A stretch of 24,261 nucleotides of DNA from Aureispira sp045105775 (GCA_045105775.1 JBGCDW010000103.1:1-24261); one strand, 5' to 3'. Shown: positions 14,841 through 22,966, counted from the first letter of the stretch. Program-made: numbers and translations. Notes: a model not told the origin generated them from the letters alone.

Positions 14841-17519
14841 ATGCAAACAGGGCGTTCTAATAAAGAAACAGAAACCTATTTACTACAACACAGCAATGAA
14901 CAGATTGTGTTGAGTCAAGATCCTTTTGCAGGAGGGGGAGAGGGCAATTTATACCATATAGTTTCGCCTGTAGCGTACCAAAAAAAGTATGTTGCCAAAA
15001 TTTATCACGCTCATAAATTGACCGAAGATCGTGCGCGCAAAATTGAGTACTTGGCTACGTATCGGCCAGATGCTGCCCAAGAAATAGAGGGTGGACATAC
15101 TGCCGTGGTTTGGTGTACCGATGTGTTGCTTAAAAATGGGGCATTTGCAGGGTTTATTATGCCTTATACCAAAGGCGAAAAACTAGAAATTTTGTGCACG
15201 CCCAAAATTCCCCGAAAATTACGCGCTCGTTGGAAGCGTTTTTCTTTTAAAGAAGGGGAGGAAGCGGGGACTTATCGACTTCGGTTGGGTTTTAATCTTT
15301 GTGCAGCGATTCATCAAGTACACAAGATGGAACGCTATGTTTTGGTGGATATGAAACCAGACAACATTATCATTCAGCCCAATGGTTTGGTTTCGATTGT
15401 TGATACCGATTCTGTGGAAGTGGTAGAAGGGCAAGAAACACTCTTTGACGCGCCTGTTGCGACGCCAGAATATACGCCTCCTGAGCATTATCAAAATTTG
15501 AATTATGATGCTACCCAGCATCAATCTTGGGATTTATTTGGTTTGGGGGTTATTTTGTACAAAATGTTTTTTGGAATTCATCCGTTTGCAGCGAGTACCA
15601 AAGTGCCCTATGAACACTTGACAACGTTGGCCCAAAAGATAGAAGCTGGTTTTTTTGTACACGATCCCAAACATGCCAATTCTTTCAGTATTATACCGCC
15701 GCCCCATCAAGCATTTAATGGATTGGATGAAGAGTTACAGCATTTATTTATGCGTTGTTTTGTAGATGGGCAAGAATATCCAGAAATGCGCCCTACAGCC
15801 GAAGAGTGGTGTGCGGCACTCTTGCTGACTATTGATGACAAAGCTGCCCACGAGCGTTATGGGCACATTCTCAAACACAAAAAAAGCCGTCGCAAAATGT
15901 ATATGGCTTTACCTTCCAATAAGGTTACATTACCTGCTTTGGATAAGAGTGTTGGTGCATTACAAGTATTAGACGAAGAAAACAGCAACATACCTGCCGT
16001 ACCCAACTTGAGTCCTGATCAGTATGTTGCGTTTAGAAAATTAGAAAGAATTAAGCCATTGCATCTCTTGGTTGTACTAGCGATGTGTATAGGTTGTGCT
16101 GTGGCGGGGATTCCAATAATGGCATTTTTAGTAATGGGGATATTTTTAGGAAAGGTGCAGGAGGAGTTTAAGAAGACAAAGGAGTATAAACAGCTACAGA
16201 GAGAAGAAAAGGAATTGGGCAAAGCCAAAAAGAAACACCAGTACATCAAGAGCAAGACCACCAAAAAACGAAAGCGGCTGAGACGTCGATTGGGCAAAAC
16301 GACTCTGCATATTAAGAATATTCTAGGATTTATTCAACAAGAAATCCAAGGCTTGCAAGATTATCTGAAGGTTCAAGATGAGCGTGTAAAAGTATTGAAC
16401 GAAAAAGCCAACCAAGATTACGAATACATCAATGAATCGTTTGTGCAAGAGGCCAAAACCAACCGTGCAGTTGCCAGAGTAGATATAGACCAATATCGAA
16501 GTTTGTCGCAAATTAGAGCGGCCTTGGATATAGAACAAAAAAGAGCGGTGCAGGAGTTGAGTCTTCGCCATGCCATCCAAACCAAAAACGAAACGTATGA
16601 GCAAGAGAAAATAGCCATCGAGCAATTGTTTGATAAGCGATTGAGTAAATTGGAACAGCGAAAGCAAGATGAACGGACACGTTTAAAAGCGACACAAAAA
16701 CGAGCATTAGACCAACTGTATAAGCAATTGGACAAAGAGGCAAATCTTATCAAACAGTGGCCTCGGCTCTGGAATGGGGTCAAAAGAAATCCTAAGTTGA
16801 ATAGTATGTTGCAAGATAATTTTCGGGCAGCTAGATTTTATTCTCTGTTGCAGGTGGCGCGCATTGATGTGAATGAGCAATATATAGAGCTAAATAGCGG
16901 ACAGAAAGTTTTCTTGCACAGAATGGGAGTTTCTAAGCCAATCCTACGCAATATGCTGTATTGGATGGATGAAATTAAGCATGAGCGCAAAAAAATACTA
17001 GAGGAAGAGCAAAAAATGAATGCGAGCATTCAAACGCGACTCCATGCCATTCAGGATAGTGAACGCATGGAAATTGGCAAATTGGAACAATCTAAACAAA
17101 GGCAATTGCAGCAGGTAAAGGTATTGATTCCAGCCGAGCAACTGGGGGAGCCTTATCAACAGCTCCAACAACATTATGAAACGGTTAGCACCTATGTAGA
17201 AGAGTTGGAAACAGCTTATGTGGTCGAAGAGCAACGTGTAACGCAGCGGTATCAAGCACAGTATGAAAAATTGATTGCAGACAGTGAAGCTAAGGCCACT
17301 CTGGCTCGAATACAGATAGCATATCTTCAAGAACAATTAAAAGGACAAAAAAAACGCTTGCAGCATAAGAAAATACAGCGTGATTTGAGCGAATTAAAGC
17401 GTTATCAACGAGAATTGGATATCGCTACTAGTAGTGTAGAAGATTACCTAAACCGTGTAGAGCGACACAAAAAAATTACTTTTAAGAATTATTTACAATT
17501 GTTGATAAAAAATAAATAA
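14841..17519 (+). CDS. YegI-like membrane protein kinase with long coiled coil
   Basis: This protein has 892 residues. Residues 20-335 are a divergent Ser/Thr kinase domain: GGGEGNLY (31-38) is the glycine loop, Lys53 the ATP lysine, VDMKPDN (169-175) the catalytic loop with Asp170, and DTDS (188-191) replaces DFG with Asp188. TPEYTPPEH is the APE region and Asp231 the helix F anchor. The DTDS form is typical of the YegI/TerY-associated kinases. All catalytic residues are present, so activity is plausible. Residues about 407-437 are a hydrophobic stretch, one or two membrane passes. The rest, about 440-890, is Lys/Glu/Gln-rich coiled coil. The YegI group is usually paired with a PP2C phosphatase and a vWA protein; neither is in this window. 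Confidence 0.88.
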   Translation: MQTGRSNKETETYLLQHSNEQIVLSQDPFAGGGEGNLYHIVSPVAYQKKYVAKIYHAHKLTEDRARKIEYLATYRPDAAQEIEGGHTAVVWCTDVLLKNGAFAGFIMPYTKGEKLEILCTPKIPRKLRARWKRFSFKEGEEAGTYRLRLGFNLCAAIHQVHKMERYVLVDMKPDNIIIQPNGLVSIVDTDSVEVVEGQETLFDAPVATPEYTPPEHYQNLNYDATQHQSWDLFGLGVILYKMFFGIHPFAASTKVPYEHLTTLAQKIEAGFFVHDPKHANSFSIIPPPHQAFNGLDEELQHLFMRCFVDGQEYPEMRPTAEEWCAALLLTIDDKAAHERYGHILKHKKSRRKMYMALPSNKVTLPALDKSVGALQVLDEENSNIPAVPNLSPDQYVAFRKLERIKPLHLLVVLAMCIGCAVAGIPIMAFLVMGIFLGKVQEEFKKTKEYKQLQREEKELGKAKKKHQYIKSKTTKKRKRLRRRLGKTTLHIKNILGFIQQEIQGLQDYLKVQDERVKVLNEKANQDYEYINESFVQEAKTNRAVARVDIDQYRSLSQIRAALDIEQKRAVQELSLRHAIQTKNETYEQEKIAIEQLFDKRLSKLEQRKQDERTRLKATQKRALDQLYKQLDKEANLIKQWPRLWNGVKRNPKLNSMLQDNFRAARFYSLLQVARIDVNEQYIELNSGQKVFLHRMGVSKPILRNMLYWMDEIKHERKKILEEEQKMNASIQTRLHAIQDSERMEIGKLEQSKQRQLQQVKVLIPAEQLGEPYQQLQQHYETVSTYVEELETAYVVEEQRVTQRYQAQYEKLIADSEAKATLARIQIAYLQEQLKGQKKRLQHKKIQRDLSELKRYQRELDIATSSVEDYLNRVERHKKITFKNYLQLLIKNK

Positions 17520-17732
17520 TTTAGAACATTGGATGCTTGTATAACGTAAAACAAGGACGGGTGCTCTCTTATCAAAAACAGTATAAACTATAAGGAAAAG
17601 TGCTAATGTTTTGATAATTAATTAGATGTAAAGGGAAATTCTACAGAAAGTAGAAAACTTGTAAAATATTATCCAATCATCGCCAAAACATTACTAAATT
17701 TCACCTGTCAAAATTACTTAAATTCGGTTATT

Positions 17733-17760
17733 TTGACGTATTATTTGGCTCTGGTATAAT
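17733..17760 (+). promoter_or_regulatory. Sigma-70-like promoter upstream of PH-like gene and clpP
   Basis: TTGACG (17733-17738) and TATAAT (17755-17760) are separated by 16 bp and lie 36 bp before the ATG at 17797. This fits the E. coli-type consensus rather than the usual Bacteroidota TTG/TAnnTTTG pair. The preceding 210 bp after the kinase gene hold a weak TTCTAC/GTAGAA hairpin without a T tract and nothing else I can identify. Confidence 0.45.
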
Positions 17761-17796
17761 ATTGATGGTTCAATCCAACTAAGCAACAACTACTTC

Positions 17797-18336
17797 ATGT
17801 CTACCAACATTATTTCCTATAACAAAACATATCTTTTGCAAGATTTAGGGGTCAATTTTTTGATGGTTTCTTTTGTGGTATCAGGCAATTATTTTATTGC
17901 TGGGGTTGGTTTGGGAACTGTAATTATTACTATTGTATTGCTGTTTTTATTTCATCCTCAACGAAATTTTTTTGATGCCTTGCTAGGAACAGCACCCGCC
18001 TTAGAGCTCAAAGAAGAGGGCTTTATTGATTTTACCCATCAGTATACTATTGGGCTTGTTCCTTGGGATGAAGTAAAAACAATAGAAAAGTATGGTTTAA
18101 TCGCCAAAAATCAGGTACGTGTATTAGTACATGAACCTAAGCAATTTGTAGTCCATGAAAAACGCTTTTGGAAACGATTGGCCATGCAACGCGATATTTT
18201 GCTGCACGGAACGCCCTTTGTTTGGCACAGAGGGATATTAAGAATAAAACAACAAGATTTTTTGACGCTGTTACAAGAATCAAAAGAAGGAAAACATAAT
18301 TTTAACGATTTGGGGCGGCATTTAATTGAACAATAA
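17797..18336 (+). CDS. Small membrane protein with PH-like domain (STM3941-like)
   Basis: This 179-residue protein has two adjacent hydrophobic segments at about residues 17-36 and 38-53, then a cytosolic part. That part begins with ALELKEEGFIDFT and continues with IGLVPWDEVKTIEKYGL and VRVLVHEP, the pattern of small bacterial PH-like domains of the STM3941/YdjO-like type (a beta strand, a polar turn, then a W-(D/E)-(D/E)-(V/I) motif). The family assignment is from memory and moderate; the function of that family is not known to me. It lies 48 bp before clpP on the same strand and may share its promoter at 17733-17760. Confidence 0.68.
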   Translation: MSTNIISYNKTYLLQDLGVNFLMVSFVVSGNYFIAGVGLGTVIITIVLLFLFHPQRNFFDALLGTAPALELKEEGFIDFTHQYTIGLVPWDEVKTIEKYGLIAKNQVRVLVHEPKQFVVHEKRFWKRLAMQRDILLHGTPFVWHRGILRIKQQDFLTLLQESKEGKHNFNDLGRHLIEQ

Positions 18337-18384
18337 GCCCTATATACCCATTATAACAATTCACATAAAACAAAATAGAACAAG

Positions 18385-19080
18385 ATGTTTAATAAAAACG
18401 AGTTTAGAAAATATGCTGTCAAGCATATGGGCATGACAGGTATGCACTTGGATACTTACATGGAACAAAATGTTCAAACGGCATGGCCTAACATTACCAG
18501 CATGACTCCCAATGTTATTGAAGAGCGCAAGATGAACATTGCTGCTATGGATGTATTCTCTCGTCTGATGATGGATAGAATTATTTTCTTGGGAACAGGG
18601 GTTAATGATTACATTGCCAATGTAATCCAAGCACAGTTGTTGTTCTTAGAGTCTACCGATCCTAAGCGCGATATCCAAATTTTTGTAAACAGTCCTGGAG
18701 GATCGGTTATTGCTGGACAAGGTATTTATGATACCATGCAGTATGTAACACCCGATGTAGGAACAATTTGTACAGGGTTGGCGGCTTCTATGGGAGCAGT
18801 ATTGCTTTGTGCTGGTGCGGAAGGTAAGCGTAGTTGTTTGCCCCATAGCCGTGTGATGATTCACCAACCTTTAGGTGGAATGCAAGGACAAGTAACGGAC
18901 ATGGAAATCTCTTACAAATTGATTAAGCAATTGCAGAAAGAATTGTACGACATCTTGGCCAAACATACAGGACAGTCTTATGACAAAATCGAAGAGGATT
19001 GCGAGCGCGACAACTGGATGACGGCTTTAGAAGCTAAAGAATATGGGCTAGTAGACGAAGTATTAGAGCGTAAGGAATAA
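18385..19080 (+). CDS. clpP: ATP-dependent Clp protease proteolytic subunit ClpP
   Basis: ClpP is the barrel-shaped serine protease that degrades substrates unfolded by ClpX or ClpA/C. The protein has 231 residues, with an N-terminal extension of about 35 residues that may be processed. The catalytic triad is visible: Ser135 in GLAASMGA, His160 in MIHQPLGG, and Asp205 in IEEDCERD. The substrate-binding VNSPGGSV loop is at 101-108, and the IFLGTGV.D handle strand precedes it. The partner gene clpX lies 351 bp downstream, separated by a strong terminator and its own promoter, so the two are not simply co-transcribed. Confidence 0.97.
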   Translation: MFNKNEFRKYAVKHMGMTGMHLDTYMEQNVQTAWPNITSMTPNVIEERKMNIAAMDVFSRLMMDRIIFLGTGVNDYIANVIQAQLLFLESTDPKRDIQIFVNSPGGSVIAGQGIYDTMQYVTPDVGTICTGLAASMGAVLLCAGAEGKRSCLPHSRVMIHQPLGGMQGQVTDMEISYKLIKQLQKELYDILAKHTGQSYDKIEEDCERDNWMTALEAKEYGLVDEVLERKE

Positions 19081-19150
19081 GCATTTTAAGTGCAAACACA
19101 TTACTTCGTATGAAAATTGACAAAGTAATAGTGATAAAAAACATTAAAAG

Positions 19151-19197
19151 AACAAGTTGAACCTACTTAGTTGTAGGTTTCAACTTGTTTTCTTTTT
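19151..19197 (+). terminator. Rho-independent terminator of clpP
   Basis: AACAAGTTGAACCTAC (19151-19166) pairs with GTAGGTTTCAACTTGTT (19173-19189) with one bulged base and a 6-nt loop, followed by TTTCTTTTT. It is 70 bp past the clpP stop. The clpX promoter TTG lies within its right arm. Confidence 0.88.
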
Positions 19198-19214
19198 AGA
19201 ATGTACTATCTTTG
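19185..19214 (+). promoter_or_regulatory. Bacteroidota-type promoter of clpX
   Basis: TATCTTTG (19207-19214) matches the -7 consensus TAnnTTTG perfectly, and TTG (19185-19187) lies 19 bp upstream, in the -33 place. Transcription would start near 19220, about 210 bases before the clpX ATG. The -33 element overlaps the tail of the clpP terminator. Confidence 0.6.
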
Positions 19215-19217
19215 TAT

Positions 19218-19415
19218 CTTGATGCAATTATTGAAGAGAATCATTGCATCAAGAAAACTATTCTACCTACATACCCACCAAAGAACAATAAGTCTTGTAT
19301 TTTGGACTTATCTTTACTTATTAATTCAAAAACATTACGTTGTAGATACAATCATCTTTTTTGTAAAAATCCAATGAGCTAAATGGATTATTGAACGCAG
19401 CATTTGCAACGTAAT
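19218..19415 (+). promoter_or_regulatory. Structured clpX leader with four inverted repeats
   Basis: This 198-nt stretch of the clpP-clpX gap has no gene but four perfect inverted repeats. CTTGATGCAAT (19218-19228) pairs with ATTGCATCAAG (19243-19253). ATAAGTC (19288-19294) pairs with GACTTAT (19305-19311). ATTACGTTG (19334-19342) pairs with CAACGTAAT (19407-19415). Inside that last pair, AATCCA (19368-19373) pairs with TGGATT (19384-19389). The outermost 9-bp helix ends 16 bases before the clpX start codon. If transcribed from the promoter at 19185-19214, these form a folded leader RNA; the first repeat could instead be an operator. No known riboswitch class is recognised. Confidence 0.5.
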
Positions 19416-19431
19416 TACTAAAAACAATATC

Positions 19432-20691
19432 ATGACAAAACCTGGAGCAACATGTTCTTTTTGTCGTAAGCCTAAGGAGCAAGCGGAGGTACTTATATCG
19501 GGTTTAGATGCCTATATTTGTGAAACTTGTGTAGAACAGGCTAAAACTATTATAGAGGATGAAATAATGGCCTTTATGGAAGATGAACCCATAGAGGTAA
19601 GCCCTATTCAAGGCAAGGATATGATGATGTTGAAGCCCAAGGAAATCAAGACTCGATTGGACGAGTATGTGATTGGGCAAGACGATAGCAAAAAGGTATT
19701 GGCAGTGGCTGTTTACAACCATTACAAACGAATTTTGCAACAGTATAAGGAGGAAGAAGATGGCGTAGAAATTGAAAAATCTAACGTAGTGATGGTTGGG
19801 CGCACGGGAACAGGTAAAACGCTTTTGGCACGTACCATTGCCCGATTGCTCAATGTACCCTTTACTATTGTAGATGCAACTGTGTTTACAGAAGCGGGGT
19901 ATGTGGGAGAAGATGTAGAAAGTATGCTCACCCGTTTGTTGCAAGCTTGCGATTACGATGTAGTGGCTGCCGAAAGAGGCATTGTGTACATTGATGAAAT
20001 TGACAAAGTAGCTCGCAAGAATGATAATCCTTCTATTACCAGAGATGTTTCTGGGGAGGGCGTGCAACAAGCGTTGCTCAAGATGTTGGAAGGAACGGAT
20101 ATATTGGTGCCACCCCAAGGGGGAAGAAAGCATCCAGAGCAAAAATTAGTAAAAGTAAACACCAAAAATGTATTGTTTATTTGTGGTGGGGCTTTTGCTG
20201 GAATCGAAAAGCAAATTGCCAAAAGAATCAATACACAAGTCATTGGCTTTAAAAAGAAGGAAGAGGATAAAATTGATACGGACAATTTATTGCAATATGT
20301 TTCGCACCAAGATCTAAAATCTTTTGGATTGATTCCTGAGCTGTTGGGTCGTATGCCCGTACTAACGTACTTAGATCCTTTAGACAAAGAGACCTTGCGC
20401 CGTATCTTGACAGAGCCTAAAAACGCACTCATTAAGCAATATCAACGCTTATTTGAAATGGAAAATATTGAGTTGACGTTTACCGAAGAGGCGTTGAATT
20501 TTGTTGTAGATAAAACTGTAGAATACAGTTTGGGCGCACGTGGCTTGCGTTCGATTTGTGAAGCCATTATGAACGATGCCATGTTTGAATTGCCTTCTCA
20601 AGAAGAAGTGGAGGAGTTTGAAGTAACCAAAGAATATGCAGAAGCACACTTGAGCAGAACTAAGTTGGCTGTATTGAGTCAAGCGGTATAA
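19432..20691 (+). CDS. clpX: ATP-dependent Clp protease ATP-binding subunit ClpX
   Basis: ClpX is the hexameric AAA+ unfoldase that recognises tagged or damaged proteins and feeds them into ClpP. The protein has 419 residues, normal length. The zinc-binding domain is at the N-terminus, with Cys8, Cys11, Cys30 and Cys33. The Walker A site is GRTGTGKT (123-130), with Arg where most ClpX proteins have Pro. The pore loop GYVG is at 156-159 and Walker B VYIDEID at 185-191. The GGRKHPEQ segment is the RKH loop, and LIPELLGRMP carries the region of the ClpP-contacting and sensor elements. The C-terminal sensor-2 motif is SLGARGLRS. It has its own promoter and terminator. Confidence 0.98.
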   Translation: MTKPGATCSFCRKPKEQAEVLISGLDAYICETCVEQAKTIIEDEIMAFMEDEPIEVSPIQGKDMMMLKPKEIKTRLDEYVIGQDDSKKVLAVAVYNHYKRILQQYKEEEDGVEIEKSNVVMVGRTGTGKTLLARTIARLLNVPFTIVDATVFTEAGYVGEDVESMLTRLLQACDYDVVAAERGIVYIDEIDKVARKNDNPSITRDVSGEGVQQALLKMLEGTDILVPPQGGRKHPEQKLVKVNTKNVLFICGGAFAGIEKQIAKRINTQVIGFKKKEEDKIDTDNLLQYVSHQDLKSFGLIPELLGRMPVLTYLDPLDKETLRRILTEPKNALIKQYQRLFEMENIELTFTEEALNFVVDKTVEYSLGARGLRSICEAIMNDAMFELPSQEEVEEFEVTKEYAEAHLSRTKLAVLSQAV

Positions 20692-20721
20692 GCTGTGTTA
20701 TAGAAATAATTTTTACAAGAA

Positions 20722-20756
20722 GCTCTATTGAATCAATTTTCAATAGAGCCTTTTTT
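20722..20756 (+). terminator. Rho-independent terminator of clpX
   Basis: GCTCTATTGAA (20722-20732) and TTCAATAGAGC (20739-20749) form an 11-bp perfect stem with a 6-nt loop, followed by a run of six T. It is 31 bp past the clpX stop and 13 bp before the next gene. Confidence 0.92.
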
Positions 20757-20768
20757 AAATCATTAACT

Positions 20769-21209
20769 ATGGGGTTTGAGTGGTTGCCTGCCAAAAATTA
20801 CAAAAAGCATTACATTTGTTTGCACTGCCAAAAAGGTTTTAAACGTGCTTCGGATGAGGATAGAAAGCATAAAAGAGCCAAAGAGAATATCCATAGCTTA
20901 ATGGAAACGTATTATGCCAGCAACCAGAGGCTAAATATTGTCCAATATATTGATGCTGTTCATATACAGCAACAAGAGTTTTGCCCGCAATGTCAAGAAG
21001 CGATGATACAAGTATCTTATGTATTTGAAGTACCTAGACAACGAAATCAAAGAGCATGGAACGCTTTAAAAGAGCGTCTGGGAACAAAACAAATGCTGGA
21101 TTATCAACGCTATATTCATTGGCATGAAATGCAATTGAAAAATGCTGATTTGGACAAGGTGTTGTTAGCTCAGATACAAAACAATTTAGGATTGTTAAAA
21201 CACGTTTGA
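20769..21209 (+). CDS. Small zinc-ribbon-like protein
   Basis: This protein of 146 residues has two CxxC pairs, Cys17/Cys20 in YICLHCQKGF and Cys72/Cys75 in EFCPQCQEA, spaced 51 residues apart. That is the layout of a zinc ribbon with a helical insertion. The insertion is basic (DRKHKRAKEN). A strand and helix follow, VSYVFEVPRQRNQRAWNAL, and then a charged helical C-terminus. It has no signal peptide. I do not recognise the family; a nucleic-acid or protein-binding role is possible but not shown. The clpX terminator separates it from clpX, so it should have its own promoter or arise from read-through. Confidence 0.75.
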   Translation: MGFEWLPAKNYKKHYICLHCQKGFKRASDEDRKHKRAKENIHSLMETYYASNQRLNIVQYIDAVHIQQQEFCPQCQEAMIQVSYVFEVPRQRNQRAWNALKERLGTKQMLDYQRYIHWHEMQLKNADLDKVLLAQIQNNLGLLKHV

Positions 21210-21263
21210 GTACTTAAATATTATTTGGTGTGGCCTTCTACAATGTTATCATAGGCCGAATCA

Positions 21264-21385
21264 TTAGGTTTCCAAAGTTCCCCATTGATCGGTTTGTAAT
21301 CCCAAAGGTATTTGGTACCAAGTCTTCATTTGATTGGGATTTTTGCAGGCAAAAAAATACCTCCTATACCAGTTACTCGTTTCAT
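21264..21385 (-). pseudogene. Remnant of a VOC/glyoxalase-family gene
   Basis: On the minus strand the ATG at 21385 opens MKRVTGIGGIF, the usual start of a large VOC (glyoxalase/bleomycin-resistance) family. After a run of seven T the frame must shift by one base to continue: the next frame reads NPNQMKTWYQ, then LGLQTDQWGT, then LET and a TAA at 21264-21266. That sequence is the standard metal-site opening helix and strand of these proteins, which normally run to about 120-140 residues. The rest is absent, so the gene is frameshifted and truncated. It lies just downstream of the membrane-protein gene in the same direction. A sequencing error in the T run would explain the shift but not the missing C-terminal two-thirds. 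Confidence 0.75.
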
Positions 21386-21415
21386 AAGGTGTGGTTATCA
21401 ACTAATAAAAATAAC

Positions 21416-21985
21416 TTACTTTGGGCGCGATAGTGGGCGATTGAGGTGTAATAAGCTGAATAAAAAGGACCCAAAACCCAAATAACCACCATAAATCATC
21501 CAAGCAGGATAGTTGTCGTTAAACAAGAGCATACTTACTACCACAGAGGTAACCCCATAAATCAAGTATACAAGGACAGATTTTTGATTGGCAAGGCCAC
21601 TATACCATCTGTAAAGCATACTTGCAACAATAAAGAAAGGAACCGTTTCAATCAACATTCCTATAGTGGAACCAAAGTTACTCTTTTCAAAGCCCAGATA
21701 AGACATCAATAGAGGGCCTACTACCATCCCAAAACCACTCAAGGCATACATAGGAGGAAGCAATACAATGGATAATTTAGACAGGGGTTTAAAATTGAGA
21801 ATAGGCATTAAAATTCCCACAGCAGCAGGAGCAAATAAAAACTCCCAAGTGTTGTTGATAATTTCGGCATCAACAGCATAGCCGATAGCCAATGCTACCA
21901 AGCCACAGATGGTGCCTACCAACCAAGCTCGAATGATGGAATAACGTTTGATAGGAGGGGCGGTACTTTTTTTTATTGCAGCCAT
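21416..21985 (-). CDS. Polytopic membrane protein of unknown function
   Basis: This protein has 189 residues and about six hydrophobic segments: residues 19-40, 49-64, 72-95, 106-122, 134-153 and 162-179. The N-terminus is basic (KK, PPIKRY), so it should face the cytosol. There are no conserved polar residues within the helices to suggest a transporter or enzyme, and the C-terminus is short and basic (NRPLSRPK). I do not recognise the family. It is the third gene of a minus-strand group with scpB and the KOW-like gene, 21 bp downstream of the latter. Confidence 0.78.
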   Translation of the reverse strand: MAAIKKSTAPPIKRYSIIRAWLVGTICGLVALAIGYAVDAEIINNTWEFLFAPAAVGILMPILNFKPLSKLSIVLLPPMYALSGFGMVVGPLLMSYLGFEKSNFGSTIGMLIETVPFFIVASMLYRWYSGLANQKSVLVYLIYGVTSVVVSMLLFNDNYPAWMIYGGYLGFGSFLFSLLHLNRPLSRPK

Positions 21986-22006
21986 TTCTTTTAGGATTAA
22001 AGATGA

Positions 22007-22966
22007 TTATTGGGATAGAATAGTGCATAAACCATTCTCTAAGTCATTTTTTACTTTTTTAAATTTTACATGTTCTACCACCCGACCATCTTCGTACTGC
22101 ACCGTTATTTTTTCGTTTCGACCTAGTTTGGGCAAGCTAACGCTAGAATAAGAACTCGTCATTCTATTGGATGATAAATGTTTCTCCAAAACATAAGCAT
22201 CGGCTTCATCCTGATCTTTGAATTCAATTCCTGCGGCTTTAGCTTGCATGAGATAGCGTTTTTCAGCTGTCCAATCGCTCTTTTTGCGCGCTTTTTGGGG
22301 AATCTGAGGGCTTAGTTTTTCTACAGTGGCAATCAGTGTATCTGCCTTACGAAGCAGATTTCCATTTTTAAGAAACTGTAAAAATGCCAGCACTACTGTT
22401 CCGTATAGCTCAAAAACCACTTCATCCGCTACAAAAGTACTTGGAATCACATCCAAACAACAATTGGTGATGGCTTCTACAGACCACTCATCAATAGTAA
22501 TTCGCTCATATAAATAGAGCGTTTCTATGAAATTTTGAAGAATAAAAGCAGTCTGTTCTTGCTCAATGGCGGTCAAATTGTAAAAAAATGAACTTTCTTT
22601 AAATTGGCTAATGAATGCCTTATTGTATTGGTCGCGCAGCTCTTCTACTTGCTCTTCTAAGGCCAGAGCACGATTGGATAAATTATCCAGTGCCTTCCTC
22701 ATTTGGTCATCGGTATCCCTTCTAGTCGTCAATTCCAGTTCGTCTACATCAAAAAACTCTATAAAAGGTTCTGCACCTTCTTCCAAGGCTTTCATAATCC
22801 ATGCGTCACTAAGCTGGTCAACAGTAGGTGCATCCAAAAGGACTAAATACATGGCTTCGTCCTCAAAGAAATCTTCAATTTGACCCACCCAGTCTTTGGC
22901 TATCCCAAGATGAGGTAAAGCCCTATTGGGCTTAATTTTTACATAGTCTCCAAGGTTAAATGTCAT
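22007..22966 (-). CDS. Protein with KOW/Tudor-like N-terminus and helical core, unknown function
   Basis: This is a 319-residue protein without signal peptide or membrane segment. Residues 3-50 (LGDYVKIKPNRALPHLGIAKDWVGQIEDFF, then MYLVLLDAP) look like a small beta-barrel of KOW/Tudor type. Residues 85-115 are coiled coil (a heptad-like L..RALALEEQVEELRDQY), and 120-235 are helical. The end is another short beta module, LGRNEKITVQYEDGRVVEHVKFKKV, and then a final strand. The same opening and ending styles are common in Bacteroidota proteins of unknown role. It starts 24 bp after scpB and is likely co-transcribed with it, which hints at, but does not show, a link with chromosome maintenance. 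Confidence 0.75.
   Translation of the reverse strand: MTFNLGDYVKIKPNRALPHLGIAKDWVGQIEDFFEDEAMYLVLLDAPTVDQLSDAWIMKALEEGAEPFIEFFDVDELELTTRRDTDDQMRKALDNLSNRALALEEQVEELRDQYNKAFISQFKESSFFYNLTAIEQEQTAFILQNFIETLYLYERITIDEWSVEAITNCCLDVIPSTFVADEVVFELYGTVVLAFLQFLKNGNLLRKADTLIATVEKLSPQIPQKARKKSDWTAEKRYLMQAKAAGIEFKDQDEADAYVLEKHLSSNRMTSSYSSVSLPKLGRNEKITVQYEDGRVVEHVKFKKVKNDLENGLCTILSQ

Noticed and set aside
17639..17655. TTCTAC/GTAGAA hairpin after the kinase gene as a terminator
   Set aside because: The stem has only 6 bp and no T tract follows on either strand.
21230..21433. Plus-strand open frame of 67 codons
   Set aside because: It is antisense to the VOC remnant and overlaps the end of the membrane-protein gene; no protein features.
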